NCBI GenBank assembly: GCA_964019695.1 | Contig: OZ026531.1 | Coordinates: forward strand, 8,503,701 to 8,567,700 | DNA length: 64,000 nt | Direction: 5' to 3' | Source of the DNA: Loripinus fragilis | Taxonomy: Eukaryota; Mollusca; Bivalvia; Lucinida; Lucinidae | Shown here: positions 1 through 8,700 of the stretch, one piece after another | Layout: the number at the start of each line of letters is the position of its first letter | How positions within the stretch are numbered: the first letter of the stretch is position 1 | The notes under the pieces: model-generated | Databases searched by the model: none | Told to the model about the DNA's origin: nothing | What the model saw: the letters and a program-made list of their open reading frames with translations, nothing else | Translations under genes and position numbers: made by a program

Positions 1-881
1 TTCACGGACGGGCTCGAAACTGGTGCCAGAAGTTAGCCCCCGACCAGAGCTTCATTGTGAGGCATTGCGTAAAATTTTCCGTCCCCCGAGTGCCGAGCAA
101 TAGCCCCTGAAAGGGCTTTCGGCACAATTTTCACGCCCTTATTTGAGCCACTTGTAGCCGAAGGAATTTTGCGCAAATGACTGAGAGGTGCTCCTGGGCA
201 CTGCTCATCACTTTGCAATAGGTTCCGGGGCTTTTCGCAAAGGTCGCGTTTTCTCAAACTTTGAGGGCATTAGTGGGTGGGGTGTGAAAACCTCCGAATG
301 CATGGTTCTCAGCTCCTGCTGTGGGCAGCAAGCCAATTTTTTTTCCAAAATGTTGACCTATAAAAGAGCTTACTCGGGTGTGAAAATTATCATTGTGCGC
401 GCGCGCCCCGGACCGCAATTATGATATTTCCTGTTTTCCCATAGGGCCCAAGGCAAATGGGGATAGCGGTTGTACGCGCTTTCTAAGGCTCTGATCGCTT
501 TTAGATTTTGCACGCGGATAGGGCCAACAGAGGCGCAGGTATTGCCATGCGCACCCGCCCGCAACAATGTTTCGATACCGAGTTATCGGGGTGTGGAAGT
601 CCGCCGCCCCGAAGCTTTACGCGCTTCCGTCTCGCGAACTACTATTTTCATCATGCCCACACGGGCATCAGTTTGTAGTACCAGAGGCCGTCTACAAATG
701 GTGAAAATTTCAAAGCGTTCCGTCGGGAAATTAAAAAGTTATGAGCATTAGAAGATCTTCCCATTAGGCCCCATTAGGCCACAGTAGCCGATCCGGCCTA
801 AAACTTGCGCGGGTCACTTTCACGGACGGGCTCGAAACTGGTGCCAGAAGTTAGCCCCCGACCAGAGCTTCATTGTGAGGC

Positions 882-996
882 ATTGCGTAAAATTTTCCGT
901 CCCCCGAGTGCCGAGCAATAGCCCCTGAAAGGGCTTTCGGCACAATTTTCACGCCCTTATTTGAGCCACTTGTAGCCGAAGGAATTTTGCGCAAAT
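882..996. repeat. Imperfect inverted-repeat arms enclosing a stem-loop
   Basis: The arm at 882-898 (attgcgtaaaattttcc) and the arm at 981-996 (ggaattttgcgcaaat) are imperfect reverse complements, about 14 of 18 aligned positions with small gaps. Between them lies the stem-loop at 908-943, so the 115-bp segment could extrude as a larger cruciform or fold as a single strand. The element recurs in every unit. Its function is unknown. Confidence 0.5.
908..943. repeat. Compound stem-loop, two stacked stems
   Basis: The outer stem GTGCCGA (908-914) pairs with TCGGCAC (937-943), 7 bp. The inner stem AGCCC (920-924) pairs with GGGCT (931-935) around the 6-nt loop ctgaaa. A 5-nt bulge on the left and 1 nt on the right separate the stems. 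It is the strongest fold in the unit. Copies with changes here include 4195, 36081 and 49167 (C to T, leaving a G-T pair) and 13181, 32813, 38537 and 41015 (pair broken). I see no compensatory double changes, so there is no evidence of selection on an RNA structure. Confidence 0.7.
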
Positions 997-1051
997 GACT
1001 GAGAGGTGCTCCTGGGCACTGCTCATCACTTTGCAATAGGTTCCGGGGCTT

Positions 1052-1059
1052 TTCGCGAA
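1052..1059. repeat. 8-bp palindrome TTCGCGAA
   Basis: This is a perfect palindrome containing an NruI site (TCGCGA). A second TCGCGA lies at 1450-1455. Both are hit by CpG decay in single copies, for example at 239 in the first unit, and at 5544, 13721 and 26811 in the second site. It may be only a chance feature of a CpG-rich unit. Confidence 0.55.
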
Positions 1060-1070
1060 GGTCGCGTTTT

Positions 1071-1083
1071 CTCAAACTTTGAG
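1071..1083. repeat. 13-bp palindrome CTCAAA-c-TTTGAG
   Basis: This is a perfect 6-bp inverted repeat around a single central C. It is conserved across the array; one change in the left arm occurs at 11704 (C to T). It could serve as a dyad binding site, but no protein is implied by the sequence. Confidence 0.6.
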
Positions 1084-1134
1084 GGCATTAGTGGGTGGGG
1101 TGTGAAAACCTCCGAATGCATGGTTCTCAGCTCC

Positions 1135-1148
1135 TGCTGTGGGCAGCA
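1135..1148. repeat. Short hairpin TGCTG-tggg-CAGCA
   Basis: A perfect 5-bp stem surrounds a 4-nt loop. The only variant noticed is in the loop, at 3594 (T to C), which leaves the stem intact. Confidence 0.5.
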
Positions 1149-1154
1149 AGCCAA

Positions 1155-1162
1155 TTTTTTTT
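1155..1162. repeat. T8 homopolymer, main site of unit length change
   Basis: Eight T are present in nearly all units. Seven T occur at 18332-18338, 30602-30608, 33055-33061, 35508-35514, 51866-51872 and 58409-58415. Nine T occur at 19967-19975. The run is T5-G-T at 57592-57598. The run therefore accounts for most of the 817- and 819-bp units. Replication slippage is the simple explanation. Sequencing error in a homopolymer is possible, but several shortened runs fall at regular unit spacings, which fits inheritance by duplication. Confidence 0.85.
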
Positions 1163-1176
1163 CCAAAATGTTGACC

Positions 1177-1184
1177 TATAAAAG
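1177..1184 (+). promoter_or_regulatory. TATA-box-like motif TATAAAAG
   Basis: The sequence cctataaaagagc matches the eukaryotic RNA polymerase II TATA-box consensus well. It recurs every 818 bp and is altered in only two units, at 5269 (T to A) and 31442 (A to T). I found no other promoter element, no long downstream open frame and no plant snRNA-type upstream element (RTCCCACATCG). It could start satellite transcripts, or it could be chance. No transcription can be inferred from DNA alone. Confidence 0.3.
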
Positions 1185-1211
1185 AGCTTACTCGGGTGTG
1201 AAAATTATCAT

Positions 1212-1224
1212 TGTGCGCGCGCGC
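1212..1224. repeat. Alternating purine-pyrimidine tract, Z-DNA candidate
   Basis: TGTGCGCGCGCGC alternates strictly over 13 nt and includes overlapping BssHII sites. GC alternation of this kind favours the left-handed Z form under supercoiling. Variants interrupt it at 20031, 49479, 52744, 55199, 59286 and 61741, so it is one of the more mutable parts of the unit. Confidence 0.55.
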
Positions 1225-1255
1225 CCCGGACCGCAATTATGATATTTCCTGTTTT

Positions 1256-1279
1256 CCCATAGGGCCCAAGGCAAATGGG
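1256..1279. repeat. Inverted repeat CCCAT / ATGGG around GGGCCC
   Basis: CCCAT at 1256-1260 pairs with ATGGG at 1275-1279 across a 14-nt loop that contains the palindrome GGGCCC (ApaI site, 1263-1268). It is a weak fold and may be fortuitous. Confidence 0.35.
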
Positions 1280-1390
1280 GATAGCGGTTGTACGCGCTTT
1301 CTAAGGCTCTGATCGCTTTTAGATTTTGCACGCGGATAGGGCCAACAGAGGCGCAGGTATTGCCATGCGCACCCGCCCGCAACAATGTTT

Positions 1391-1406
1391 CGATACCGAG
1401 TTATCG
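1391..1406. repeat. Short hairpin CGATA-ccgagt-TATCG
   Basis: A perfect 5-bp stem surrounds a 6-nt loop. Its last stem base is hit repeatedly by CpG change: G to A at 42300, 43936 and 53752. The neighbouring C changes at 10403. Confidence 0.45.
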
Positions 1407-1428
1407 GGGTGTGGAAGTCCGCCGCCCC

Positions 1429-1445
1429 GAAGCTTTACGCGCTTC
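1429..1445. repeat. Short hairpin GAAGC / GCTTC
   Basis: GAAGC at 1429-1433 pairs with GCTTC at 1441-1445 across a 7-nt loop. The left arm overlaps the single HindIII site of the unit (1430-1435). It is a weak element. Confidence 0.4.
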
Positions 1446-1470
1446 CGTCTCGCGAACTACTATTTTCATC

Positions 1471-1486
1471 ATGCCCACACGGGCAT
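1471..1486. repeat. Hairpin ATGCCC-acac-GGGCAT
   Basis: A perfect 6-bp stem closes a 4-nt loop, a compact GC-rich hairpin. Units with acat in the loop occur at 30926, 34197 and 37468. Units at 9661 and 43193 carry G to A in the right arm, which breaks one pair. Confidence 0.6.
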
Positions 1487-1514
1487 CAGTTTGTAGTACC
1501 GGAGGCCGTCTACA

Positions 1515-1566
1515 AATGGTGAAAATTTCAAAGCGTTCCGTCGGGAAATTAAAAAGTTATGAGCAT
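1515..1566 (+). other. A/T-rich segment of plant-repeat style
   Basis: This 52-bp stretch reads ggtgaaaatttcaaagcg, then cgtcgggaaattaaaaag, then ttatgagcatt, with GAAAA-type runs spaced by short GC patches. From general familiarity, similar wording (a GAAA or CAAA run, a short CpG patch, then AAAGTTATG) is frequent in plant satellites and long-terminal-repeat elements. This is a resemblance, not a homology search. It is the only clue in the unit that points toward a kingdom. Confidence 0.3.
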
Positions 1567-1568
1567 TA

Positions 1569-1578
1569 GAAGATCTTC
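1569..1578. repeat. 10-bp perfect palindrome GAAGATCTTC
   Basis: This is a perfect palindrome with a central BglII site (AGATCT), immediately before the doubled 10-mer. The only change noticed is in the third unit, G to C at 2387, which also removes the stop codon of the overlapping open frame. Confidence 0.65.
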
Positions 1579-1598
1579 CCATTAGGCCCCATTAGGCC
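1579..1598. repeat. Direct repeat, CCATTAGGCC twice
   Basis: Two exact, abutting copies of a 10-mer lie directly after the palindrome. The first copy has an A to G change at 36754. A tandem 10-mer with no drift between its halves implies either recent duplication or homogenisation along with the unit. Confidence 0.75.
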
Positions 1599-1619
1599 AC
1601 AGTAGCCGATCCGGCCTAA
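1592..1619. repeat. Inverted repeat TTAGGCC / GGCCTAA
   Basis: The 7-bp arm at 1592-1598 is the end of the second 10-mer. Its complement lies at 1613-1619, with a 14-nt loop between. Variants in or next to the right arm occur at 8160, 22062 and 45778, and in the loop at 17967, 39232, 49858, 54771 and 61313. Confidence 0.6.
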
Positions 1620-1636
1620 AACTTGCGCGGGTCACT

Positions 1637-2454
1637 TTCACGGACGGGCTCGAAACTGGTGCCAGAAGTTAGCCCCCGACCAGAGCTTCATTGTGAGGCA
1701 TTGCGTAAAATTTTCCGTCCCCCGAGTGCCGAGCAATAGCCCCTGAAAGGGCTTTCGGCACAATTTTCACGCCCTTATTTGAGCCACTTGTAGCCGAAGG
1801 AATTTTGCGCAAATGACTGAGAGGTGCTCCTGGGCACTGCTCATCACTTTGCAATAGGTTCCGGGGCTTTTCGCGAAGGTCGCGTTTTCTCAAACTTTGA
1901 GGGCATTAGTGGGTGGGGTGTGAAAACCTCCGAATGCATGGTTCTCAGCTCCTGCTGTGGGCAGCAAGCCAATTTTTTTTCCAAAATGTTGACCTATAAA
2001 AGAGCTTACTCGGGTGTGAAAATTATCATTGTGCGCGCGCGCCCCGGACCGCAATTATGATATTTCCTGTTTTCCCATAGGGCCCAAGGCAAATGGGGAT
2101 AGCGGTTGTACCCGCTTTCTAAGGCTCTGATCGCTTTTAGATTTTGCACGCGGATAGGGCCAACAGAGGCGCAGGTATTGCCATGCGCACCCGCCCGCAA
2201 CAATGTTTCGATACCGAGTTATCGGGGTGTGGAAGTCCGCTGCCCCGAAGCTTTACGCGCTTCCGTCTCGCGAACTACTATTTTCATCATGCCCACACGG
2301 GCATCAGTTTTTACTACCGGAGGCCGTCTACAAATGGTGAAAATTTCAAAGCGTTCCGTCGGGAAATTAAAAAGTTATGAGCATTACAAGATCTTCCCAT
2401 TAGGCCCCATTAGGCCACAGTAGCCGATCCGGCCTAAAACTTGCGCGGGTCACT
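1637..2454. repeat. Divergent unit 3
   Basis: Five substitutions from consensus occur at 2112, 2241, 2311, 2314 and 2387. Four are transversions, unlike the CpG-type changes seen elsewhere. Two lie 3 bp apart (2311 and 2314). None of these changes was noticed in another unit of the window. Confidence 0.8.
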
Positions 2455-4908
2455 TTCACGGACGGGCTCGAAACTGGTGCCAGAAGTTAGCCCCCGACCA
2501 GAGCTTCATTGTGAGGCATTGCGTAAAATTTTCCGTCCCCCGAGTGCCGAGCAATAGCCCCTGAAAGGGCTTTCGGCACAATTTTCACGACCTTATTTGA
2601 GCCACTTGTAGCCGAAGGAATTTTGCGCAAATGACTGAGAGGTGCTCCTGGGCACTGCTCATCACTTTGCAATAGGTTCCGGGGCTTTTCGCGAAGGTCG
2701 CGTTTTCTCAAACTTTGAGGGCATTAGTGGGTGGGGTGTGAAAACCTCCGAATGCATGGTTCTCAGCTCCTGCTGTGGGCAGCAAGCCAATTTTTTTTCC
2801 AAAATGTTGACCTATAAAAGAGCTTACTCGGGTGTGAAAATTATCATTGTGCGCGCGCGCCCCGGACCGCAATTATGATATTTCCTGTTTTCCCATAGGG
2901 CCCAAGGCAAATGGGGATAGCGGTTGTACGCGCTTTCTAAGGCTCTGATCGCTTTTAGATTTTGCACGCGGATAGGGCCAACAGAGGCGCAGGTATTGCC
3001 ATGCGCACCCGCCCGCAACAATGTTTCGATACCGAGTTATCGGGGTGTGGAAGTCCGCCGCCCCGAAGCTTTACGCGCTTCCGTCTCGCGAACTACTATT
3101 TTCATCATGCCCACACGGGCATCAGTTTGTAGTACCGGAGGCCGTCTACAAATGGTGAAAATTTCAAAGCGTTCCGTCGGGAAATTAAAAAGTTATGAGC
3201 ATTAGAAGATCTTCCCATTAGGCCCCATTAGGCCACAGTAGCCGATCCGGCCTAAAACTTGCGCGGGTCACTTTCACGGACGGGCTCGAAACTGGTGCCA
3301 GAAGTTAGCCCCCGACCAGAGCTTCATTGTGAGGCATTGCGTAAAATTTTCCGTCCCCCGAGTGCCGAGCAATAGCCCCTGAAAGGGCTTTCGGCACAAT
3401 TTTCACGCCCTTATTTGAGCCACTTGTAGCCGAAGGAATTTTGCGCAAATGACTGAGAGGTGCTCCTGGGCACTGCTCATCACTTTGCAATAGGTTCCGG
3501 GGCTTTTCGCGAAGGTCGCGTTTTCTCAAACTTTGAGGGCATTAGTGGGTGGGGTGTGAAAACCTCCGAATGCATGGTTCTCAGCTCCTGCTGCGGGCAG
3601 CAAGCCAATTTTTTTTCCAAAATGTTGACCTATAAAAGAGCTTACTCGGGTGTGAAAATTATCATTGTGCGCGCGCGCCCCGGACCGCAATTATGATATT
3701 TCCTGTTTTCCCATAGGGCCCAAGGCAAATGGGGATAGCGGTTGTACGCGCTTTCTAAGGCTCTGATCGCTTTTAGATTTTGCACGCGGATAGGGCCAAC
3801 AGAGGCGCAGGTATTGCCATGCGCACCCGCCCGCAACAATGTTTCGATACCGAGTTATCGGGGTGTGGAAGTCCGCCGCCCCGAAGCTTTACGCGCTTCC
3901 GTCTCGCGAACTACTATTTTCATCATGCCCACACGGGCATCAGTTTGTAGTACCGGAGGCCGTCTACAAATGGTGAAAATTTCAAAGCGTTCCGTCGGGA
4001 AATTAAAAAGTTATGAGCATTAGAAGATCTTCCCATTAGGCCCCATTAGGCCACAGTAGCCGATCCGGCCTAAAACTTGCGCGGGTCACTTTCACGGACG
4101 GGCTCGAAACTGGTGCCAGAAGTTAGCCCCCGACCAGAGCTTCATTGTGAGGCATTGCGTAAAATTTTCCGTCCCCCGAGTGCCGAGCAATAGCTCCTGA
4201 AAGGGCTTTCGGCACAATTTTCACGCCCTTATTTGAGCCACTTGTAGCCGAAGGAATTTTGCGCAAATGACTGAGAGGTGCTCCTGGGCACTGCTCATCA
4301 CTTTGCAATAGGTTCCGGGGCTTTTCGCGAAGGTCGCGTTTTCTCAAACTTTGAGGGCATTAGTGGGTGGGGTGTGAAAACCTCCGAATGCATGGTTCTC
4401 AGCTCCTGCTGTGGGCAGCAAGCCAATTTTTTTTCCAAAATGTTGACCTATAAAAGAGCTTACTCGGGTGTGAAAATTATCATTGTGCGCGCGCGCCCCG
4501 GACCGCAATTATGATATTTCCTGTTTTCCCATAGGGCCCAAGGCAAATGGGGATAGCGGTTGTACGCGCTTTCTAAGGCTCTGATCGCTTTTAGATTTTG
4601 CACGCGGATAGGGCCAACAGAGGCGCAGGTATTGCCATGCGCACCCGCCCGCAACAATGTTTCGATACCGAGTTATCGGGGTGTGGAAGTCCGCCGCCCC
4701 GAAGCTTTACGCGCTTCCGTCTCGCGAACTACTATTTTCATCATGCCCACACGGGCATCACTTTGTAGTACCGGAGGCCGTCTACAAATGGTGAAAATTT
4801 CAAAGCGTTCCGTCGGGAAATTAAAAAGTTATGAGCATTAGAAGATCTTCCCATTAGGCCCCATTAGGCCACAGTAGCCGATCCGGCCTAAAACTTGCGC
4901 GGGTCACT

Positions 4909-5726
4909 TTCACGGACGGGCTCGAAACTGGTGCCTGAAGTTAGCCCCCGACCAGAGCTTCATTGTGAGGCATTGCGTAAAATTTTCGGTGCCCCGAGTG
5001 CCGAGCAATAGCCCCTGAAAGGGCTTTCGGCACAATTTTCACGCCCTTGTTTGAGCCACTTGTAGCCGAAGGAATTTTGCGCAAATGACTGAGAGGTGCT
5101 CCTGGGCACTGCTCATCACTTTGCAATAGGTTCCGGGGCTTTTCGCGAAGGTCGCGTTTTCTCAAACTTTGAGGGCATTAGTGGGTGGGGTGTGAAAACC
5201 TCCGAATGCATGGTTCTCAGCTCCTGCTGTGGGCAGCAAGCCAATTTTTTTTCCAAAATGTTGACCTAAAAAAGAGCTTACTCGGGTGTGAAAATTATCA
5301 TTGTGCGCGCGCGCCCCGGACCGCAATTATGATATTTCCTGTTTTCCCATAGGGCCCAAGGCAAATGGGGATAGCGGTTGTACGCGCTTTCTAAGGCTCT
5401 GATCGCTTTTAGATTTTGCACGCGGATAGGGCCAACAGAGGCGCAGGTATTGCCATGCGCACCCGCCCGCAACAATGTTTCGATACCGAGTTATCGGGGT
5501 GTGGAAGTCCGCCGTCCCGAAGCTTTACGCGCTTCCGTCTCGCAAACTACTATTTTCATCATGCCCACACGGGCATCAGTTTGTAGTACCGGAGGCCGTC
5601 TACAAATGGTAAAAATTTCAAAGCGTTCCGTCGGGAAATTAAAAAGTTATGAGCATTAGAAGATCTTCCCATTAGGCCCCATTAGGCCACAGTAGCCGAT
5701 CCGGCCTAAAACTTGCGCGGGTCACT
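4909..5726. repeat. Most divergent unit 7
   Basis: Eight substitutions occur at 4936, 4988, 4991, 5049, 5269, 5515, 5544 and 5611, against an average near 1.7 per unit. Those at 4988 and 4991 are C to G and close together. The one at 5269 removes the TATA-like motif. The change at 5544 recurs at 26811 and is a CpG site. The unit may carry a patch from an older subfamily. Confidence 0.8.
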
Positions 5727-8700
5727 TTCACGGACGGGCTCGAAACTGGTGCCAGAAGTTAGCCCCCGACCAGAGCTTCATTGTGAGGCATTGCGTAAAA
5801 TTTTCCGTCCCCCGAGTGCCGAGCAATAGCCCCTGAAAGGGCTTTCGGCACAATTTTCACGCCCTTATTTGAGCCACTTGTAGCCGAAGGAATTTTGCGC
5901 AAATGACTGAGAGGTGCTCCTGGGCACTGCTCATCACTTTGCAATAGGTTCCGGGGCTTTTCGCGAAGGTCGCGTTTTCTCAAACTTTGAGGGCATTAGT
6001 GGGTGGGGTGTGAAAACCTCCGAATGCATGGTTCTCAGCTCCTGCTGTGGGCAGCAAGCCAATTTTTTTTCCAAAATGTTGACCTATAAAAGAGCTTACT
6101 CGGGTGTGAAAATTATCATTGTGCGCGCGCGCCCCGGACCGCAATTATGATATTTCCTGTTTTCCCATAGGGCCCAAGGCAAATGGGGATAGCGGTTGTA
6201 CGCGCTTTCTAAGGCTCTGATCGCTTTTAGATTTTGCACGCGGATAGGGCCAACAGAGGCGCAGGTATTGCCATGCGCACCCGCCCGCAACAATGTTTCG
6301 ATACCGAGTTATCGGGGTGTGGAAGTCCGCCGCCCCGAAGCTTTACGCGCTTCCGTCTCGCGAACTACTATTTTCATCATGCCCACACGGGCATCAGTTT
6401 GTAGTACCGGAGGCCGTCTACAAATGGTGAAAATTTCAAAGCGTTCCGTCGGGAAATTAAAAAGTTATGAGCATTAGAAGATCTTCCCATTAGGCCCCAT
6501 TAGGCCACAGTAGCCGATCCGGCCTAAAACTTGCGCGGGTCACTTTCACGGACGGGCTCGAAACTGGTGCCAGAAGTTAGCCCCCGACCAGAGCTTCATT
6601 GTGAGGCATTGCGTAAAATTTTCCGTCCCCCGAGTGCCGAGCAATAGCCCCTGAAAGGGCTTTCGGCACAATTTTCACGCCCTTATTTGAGCCACTTGTA
6701 GCCGAAGGAATTTTGCGCAAATGACTGAGAGGTGCTCCTGGGCACTGCTCATCACTTTGCAATAGGTTCCGGGGCTTTTCGCGAAGGTCACGTTTTCTCA
6801 AACTTTGAGGGCATTAGTGGGTGGGGTGTGAAAACCTCCGAATGCATGGTTCTCAGCTCCTGCTGTGGGCAGCAAGCCAATTTTTTTTCCAAAATGTTGA
6901 CCTATAAAAGAGCTTACTCGGGTGTGAAAATTATCATTGTGCGCGCGCGCCCCGGACCGCAATTATGATATTTCCTGTTTTCCCATAGGGCCCAAGGCAA
7001 ATGGGGATAGCGGTTGTACGCGCTTTCTAAGGCTCTGATCGCTTTTAGATTTTGCACGCGGATAGGGCCAACAGAGGCGCAGGTATTGCCATGCGCACCC
7101 GCCCGCAACAATGTTTCGATACCGAGTTATCGGGGTGTGGAAGTCCGCCGCCCCGAAGCTTTACGCGCTTCCGTCTCGCGAACTACTATTTTCATCATGC
7201 CCACACGGGCATCAGTTTGTAGTACCGGAGGCCGTCTACAAATGGTGAAAATTTCAAAGCGTTCCATCGGGAAATTGAAAAGTTATGAGCATTAGAAGAT
7301 CTTCCCATTAGGCCCCATTAGGCCACAGTAGCCGATCCGGCCTAAAACTTGCGCGGGTCACTTTCACGGACGGGCTCGAAACTGGTGCCAGAAGTTAGCC
7401 CCCGACCAGAGCTTCATTGTGAGGCATTGCGTAAAATTTTCCGTCCCCCGAGTGCCGAGCAATAGCCCCTGAAAGGGCTTTCGGCACAATTTTCACGCCC
7501 TTATTTGAGCCACTTGTAGCCGAAGGAATTTTGCGCAAATGACTGAGAGGTGCTCCTGGGCACTGCTCATCACTTTGCAATAGGTTCCGGGGCTTTTCGC
7601 GAAGGTCGCGTTTTCTCAAACTTTGAGGGCATTAGTGGGTGGGGTGTGAAAACCTCCGAATGCATGGTTCTCAGCTCCTGCTGTGGGCAGCAAGCCAATT
7701 TTTTTTCCAAAATGTTGACCTATAAAAGAGCTTACTCGGGTGTGAAAATTATCATTGTGCGCGCGCGCCCCGGACCGCAATTATGATATTTCCTGTTTTC
7801 CCATAGGGCCCAAGGCAAATGGGGATAGCGGTTGTACGCGCTTTCTAAGGCTCTGATCGCTTTTAGATTTTGCACGCGGATAGGGCCAACAGAGGCGCAG
7901 GTATTGCCATGCGCACCCGCCCGCAACAATGTTTCGATACCGAGTTATCGGGGTGTGGAAGTCCGCCGCCCCGAAGCTTTACGCGCTTCCGTCTCGCGAA
8001 CTACTATTTTCATCATGCCCACACGGGCATCAGTTTGTAGTACCGGAGGCCGTCTACAAATGGTGAAAATTTCAAAGCGTTCCGTCGGGAAATTAAAAAG
8101 TTATGAGCATTAGAAGATCTTCCCATTAGGCCCCATTAGGCCACAGTAGCCGATCCGGCATAAAACTTGCGCGGGTCACTTTCACGGACGGGCTCGAAAC
8201 TGGTGCCAGAAGTTAGCCCCCGACCAGAGCTTCATTGTGAGGCATTGCGTAAAATTTTCCGTCCCCCGAGTGCCGAGCAATAGCCCCTGAAAGGGCTTTC
8301 GGCACAATTTTCACGCCCTTATTTGAGCCACTTGTAGCCGAAGGAATTTTGCGCAAATGACTGAGAGGTGCTCCTGGGCACTGCTCATCACTTTGCAATA
8401 GGTTCCGGGGCTTTTCGCGAAGGTCGCGTTTTCTCAAACTTTGAGGGCATTAGTGGGTGGGGTGTGAAAACCTCCGAATGCATGGTTCTCAGCTCCTGCT
8501 GTGGGCAGCAAGCCAATTTTTTTTCCAAAATGTTGACCTATAAAAGAGCTTACTCGGGTGTGAAAATTATCATTGTGCGCGCGCGCCCCGGACCGCAATT
8601 ATGATATTTCCTGTTTTCCCATAGGGCCCAAGGCAAATGGGGATAGCGGTTGTACGCGCTTTCTAAGGCTCTGATCGCTTTTAGATTTTGCACGCGGATA

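Larger units (their letters stand above)
819..1636 (+). repeat. Reference satellite unit (consensus copy)
   Basis: This is the second unit, used here as the reference because I saw no departure from the majority sequence in it. Strand is arbitrary. In order it holds a nested stem-loop (882-996), an 8-bp and a 13-bp palindrome (1052-1083), a T8 run (1155-1162), a TATA-like box (1177-1184), a GC alternating tract (1212-1224), four short hairpins (1256-1486), an A/T-rich segment (1515-1566) and a palindrome, direct repeat and inverted repeat cluster (1569-1619). Single HindIII, BglII and ApaI sites would each cut an intact array into 818-bp fragments. No open frame of more than about 105 codons exists, and none of the longer ones starts with ATG. 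Confidence 0.95.

Noticed and set aside
470..751. 93-codon open frame on the plus strand in nearly every unit, plus 74-, 78- and 65-codon frames (minus 33-257, plus 188-424, minus 370-567)
   Set aside because: They begin with TTG or GTG, not ATG. They overlap each other on both strands and have no recognisable domain. Their conservation equals that of the surrounding DNA. Changes inside them are often non-synonymous and follow CpG context, not codon position.
829..848. tRNA-like or polymerase III B-box resemblance (ggctcgaaact) followed by tggtgccaga, similar to a retrotransposon primer-binding site
   Set aside because: The B-box match is partial, no A-box or cloverleaf can be built, and the primer-site resemblance has mismatches at the diagnostic positions with no LTR end beside it.
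902..920. CENP-B box
   Set aside because: Only the A-nn-CGGG half matches on the minus strand. The TTCG half is absent. The other TTCG and CGGG pair, near 1390-1408, has the wrong spacing.
882..943. snRNA or spliced-leader style arrangement: A-T4 run before a strong hairpin, and a minus-strand tggctcaa near 970
   Set aside because: There is no Sm-site with the required purine and G context, no splice donor, no known leader sequence and no terminator in the right place.
1040..1101. G-quadruplex in the run of GGGG, GGG, GGG and GGGG
   Set aside because: Only three G-runs are close together. The fourth is too far away for a canonical quadruplex.
1616..1621. Telomere-like CCTAAAA at the end of the unit
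   Set aside because: A single occurrence per unit, not tandem, with the expected C run missing.
2106..2423. Longer 105- and 78-codon frames in the third unit
   Set aside because: The first arises only because G to C at 2387 removes a stop codon. The second starts at TTG in a frame interrupted in other units. They are accidents of a divergent copy.
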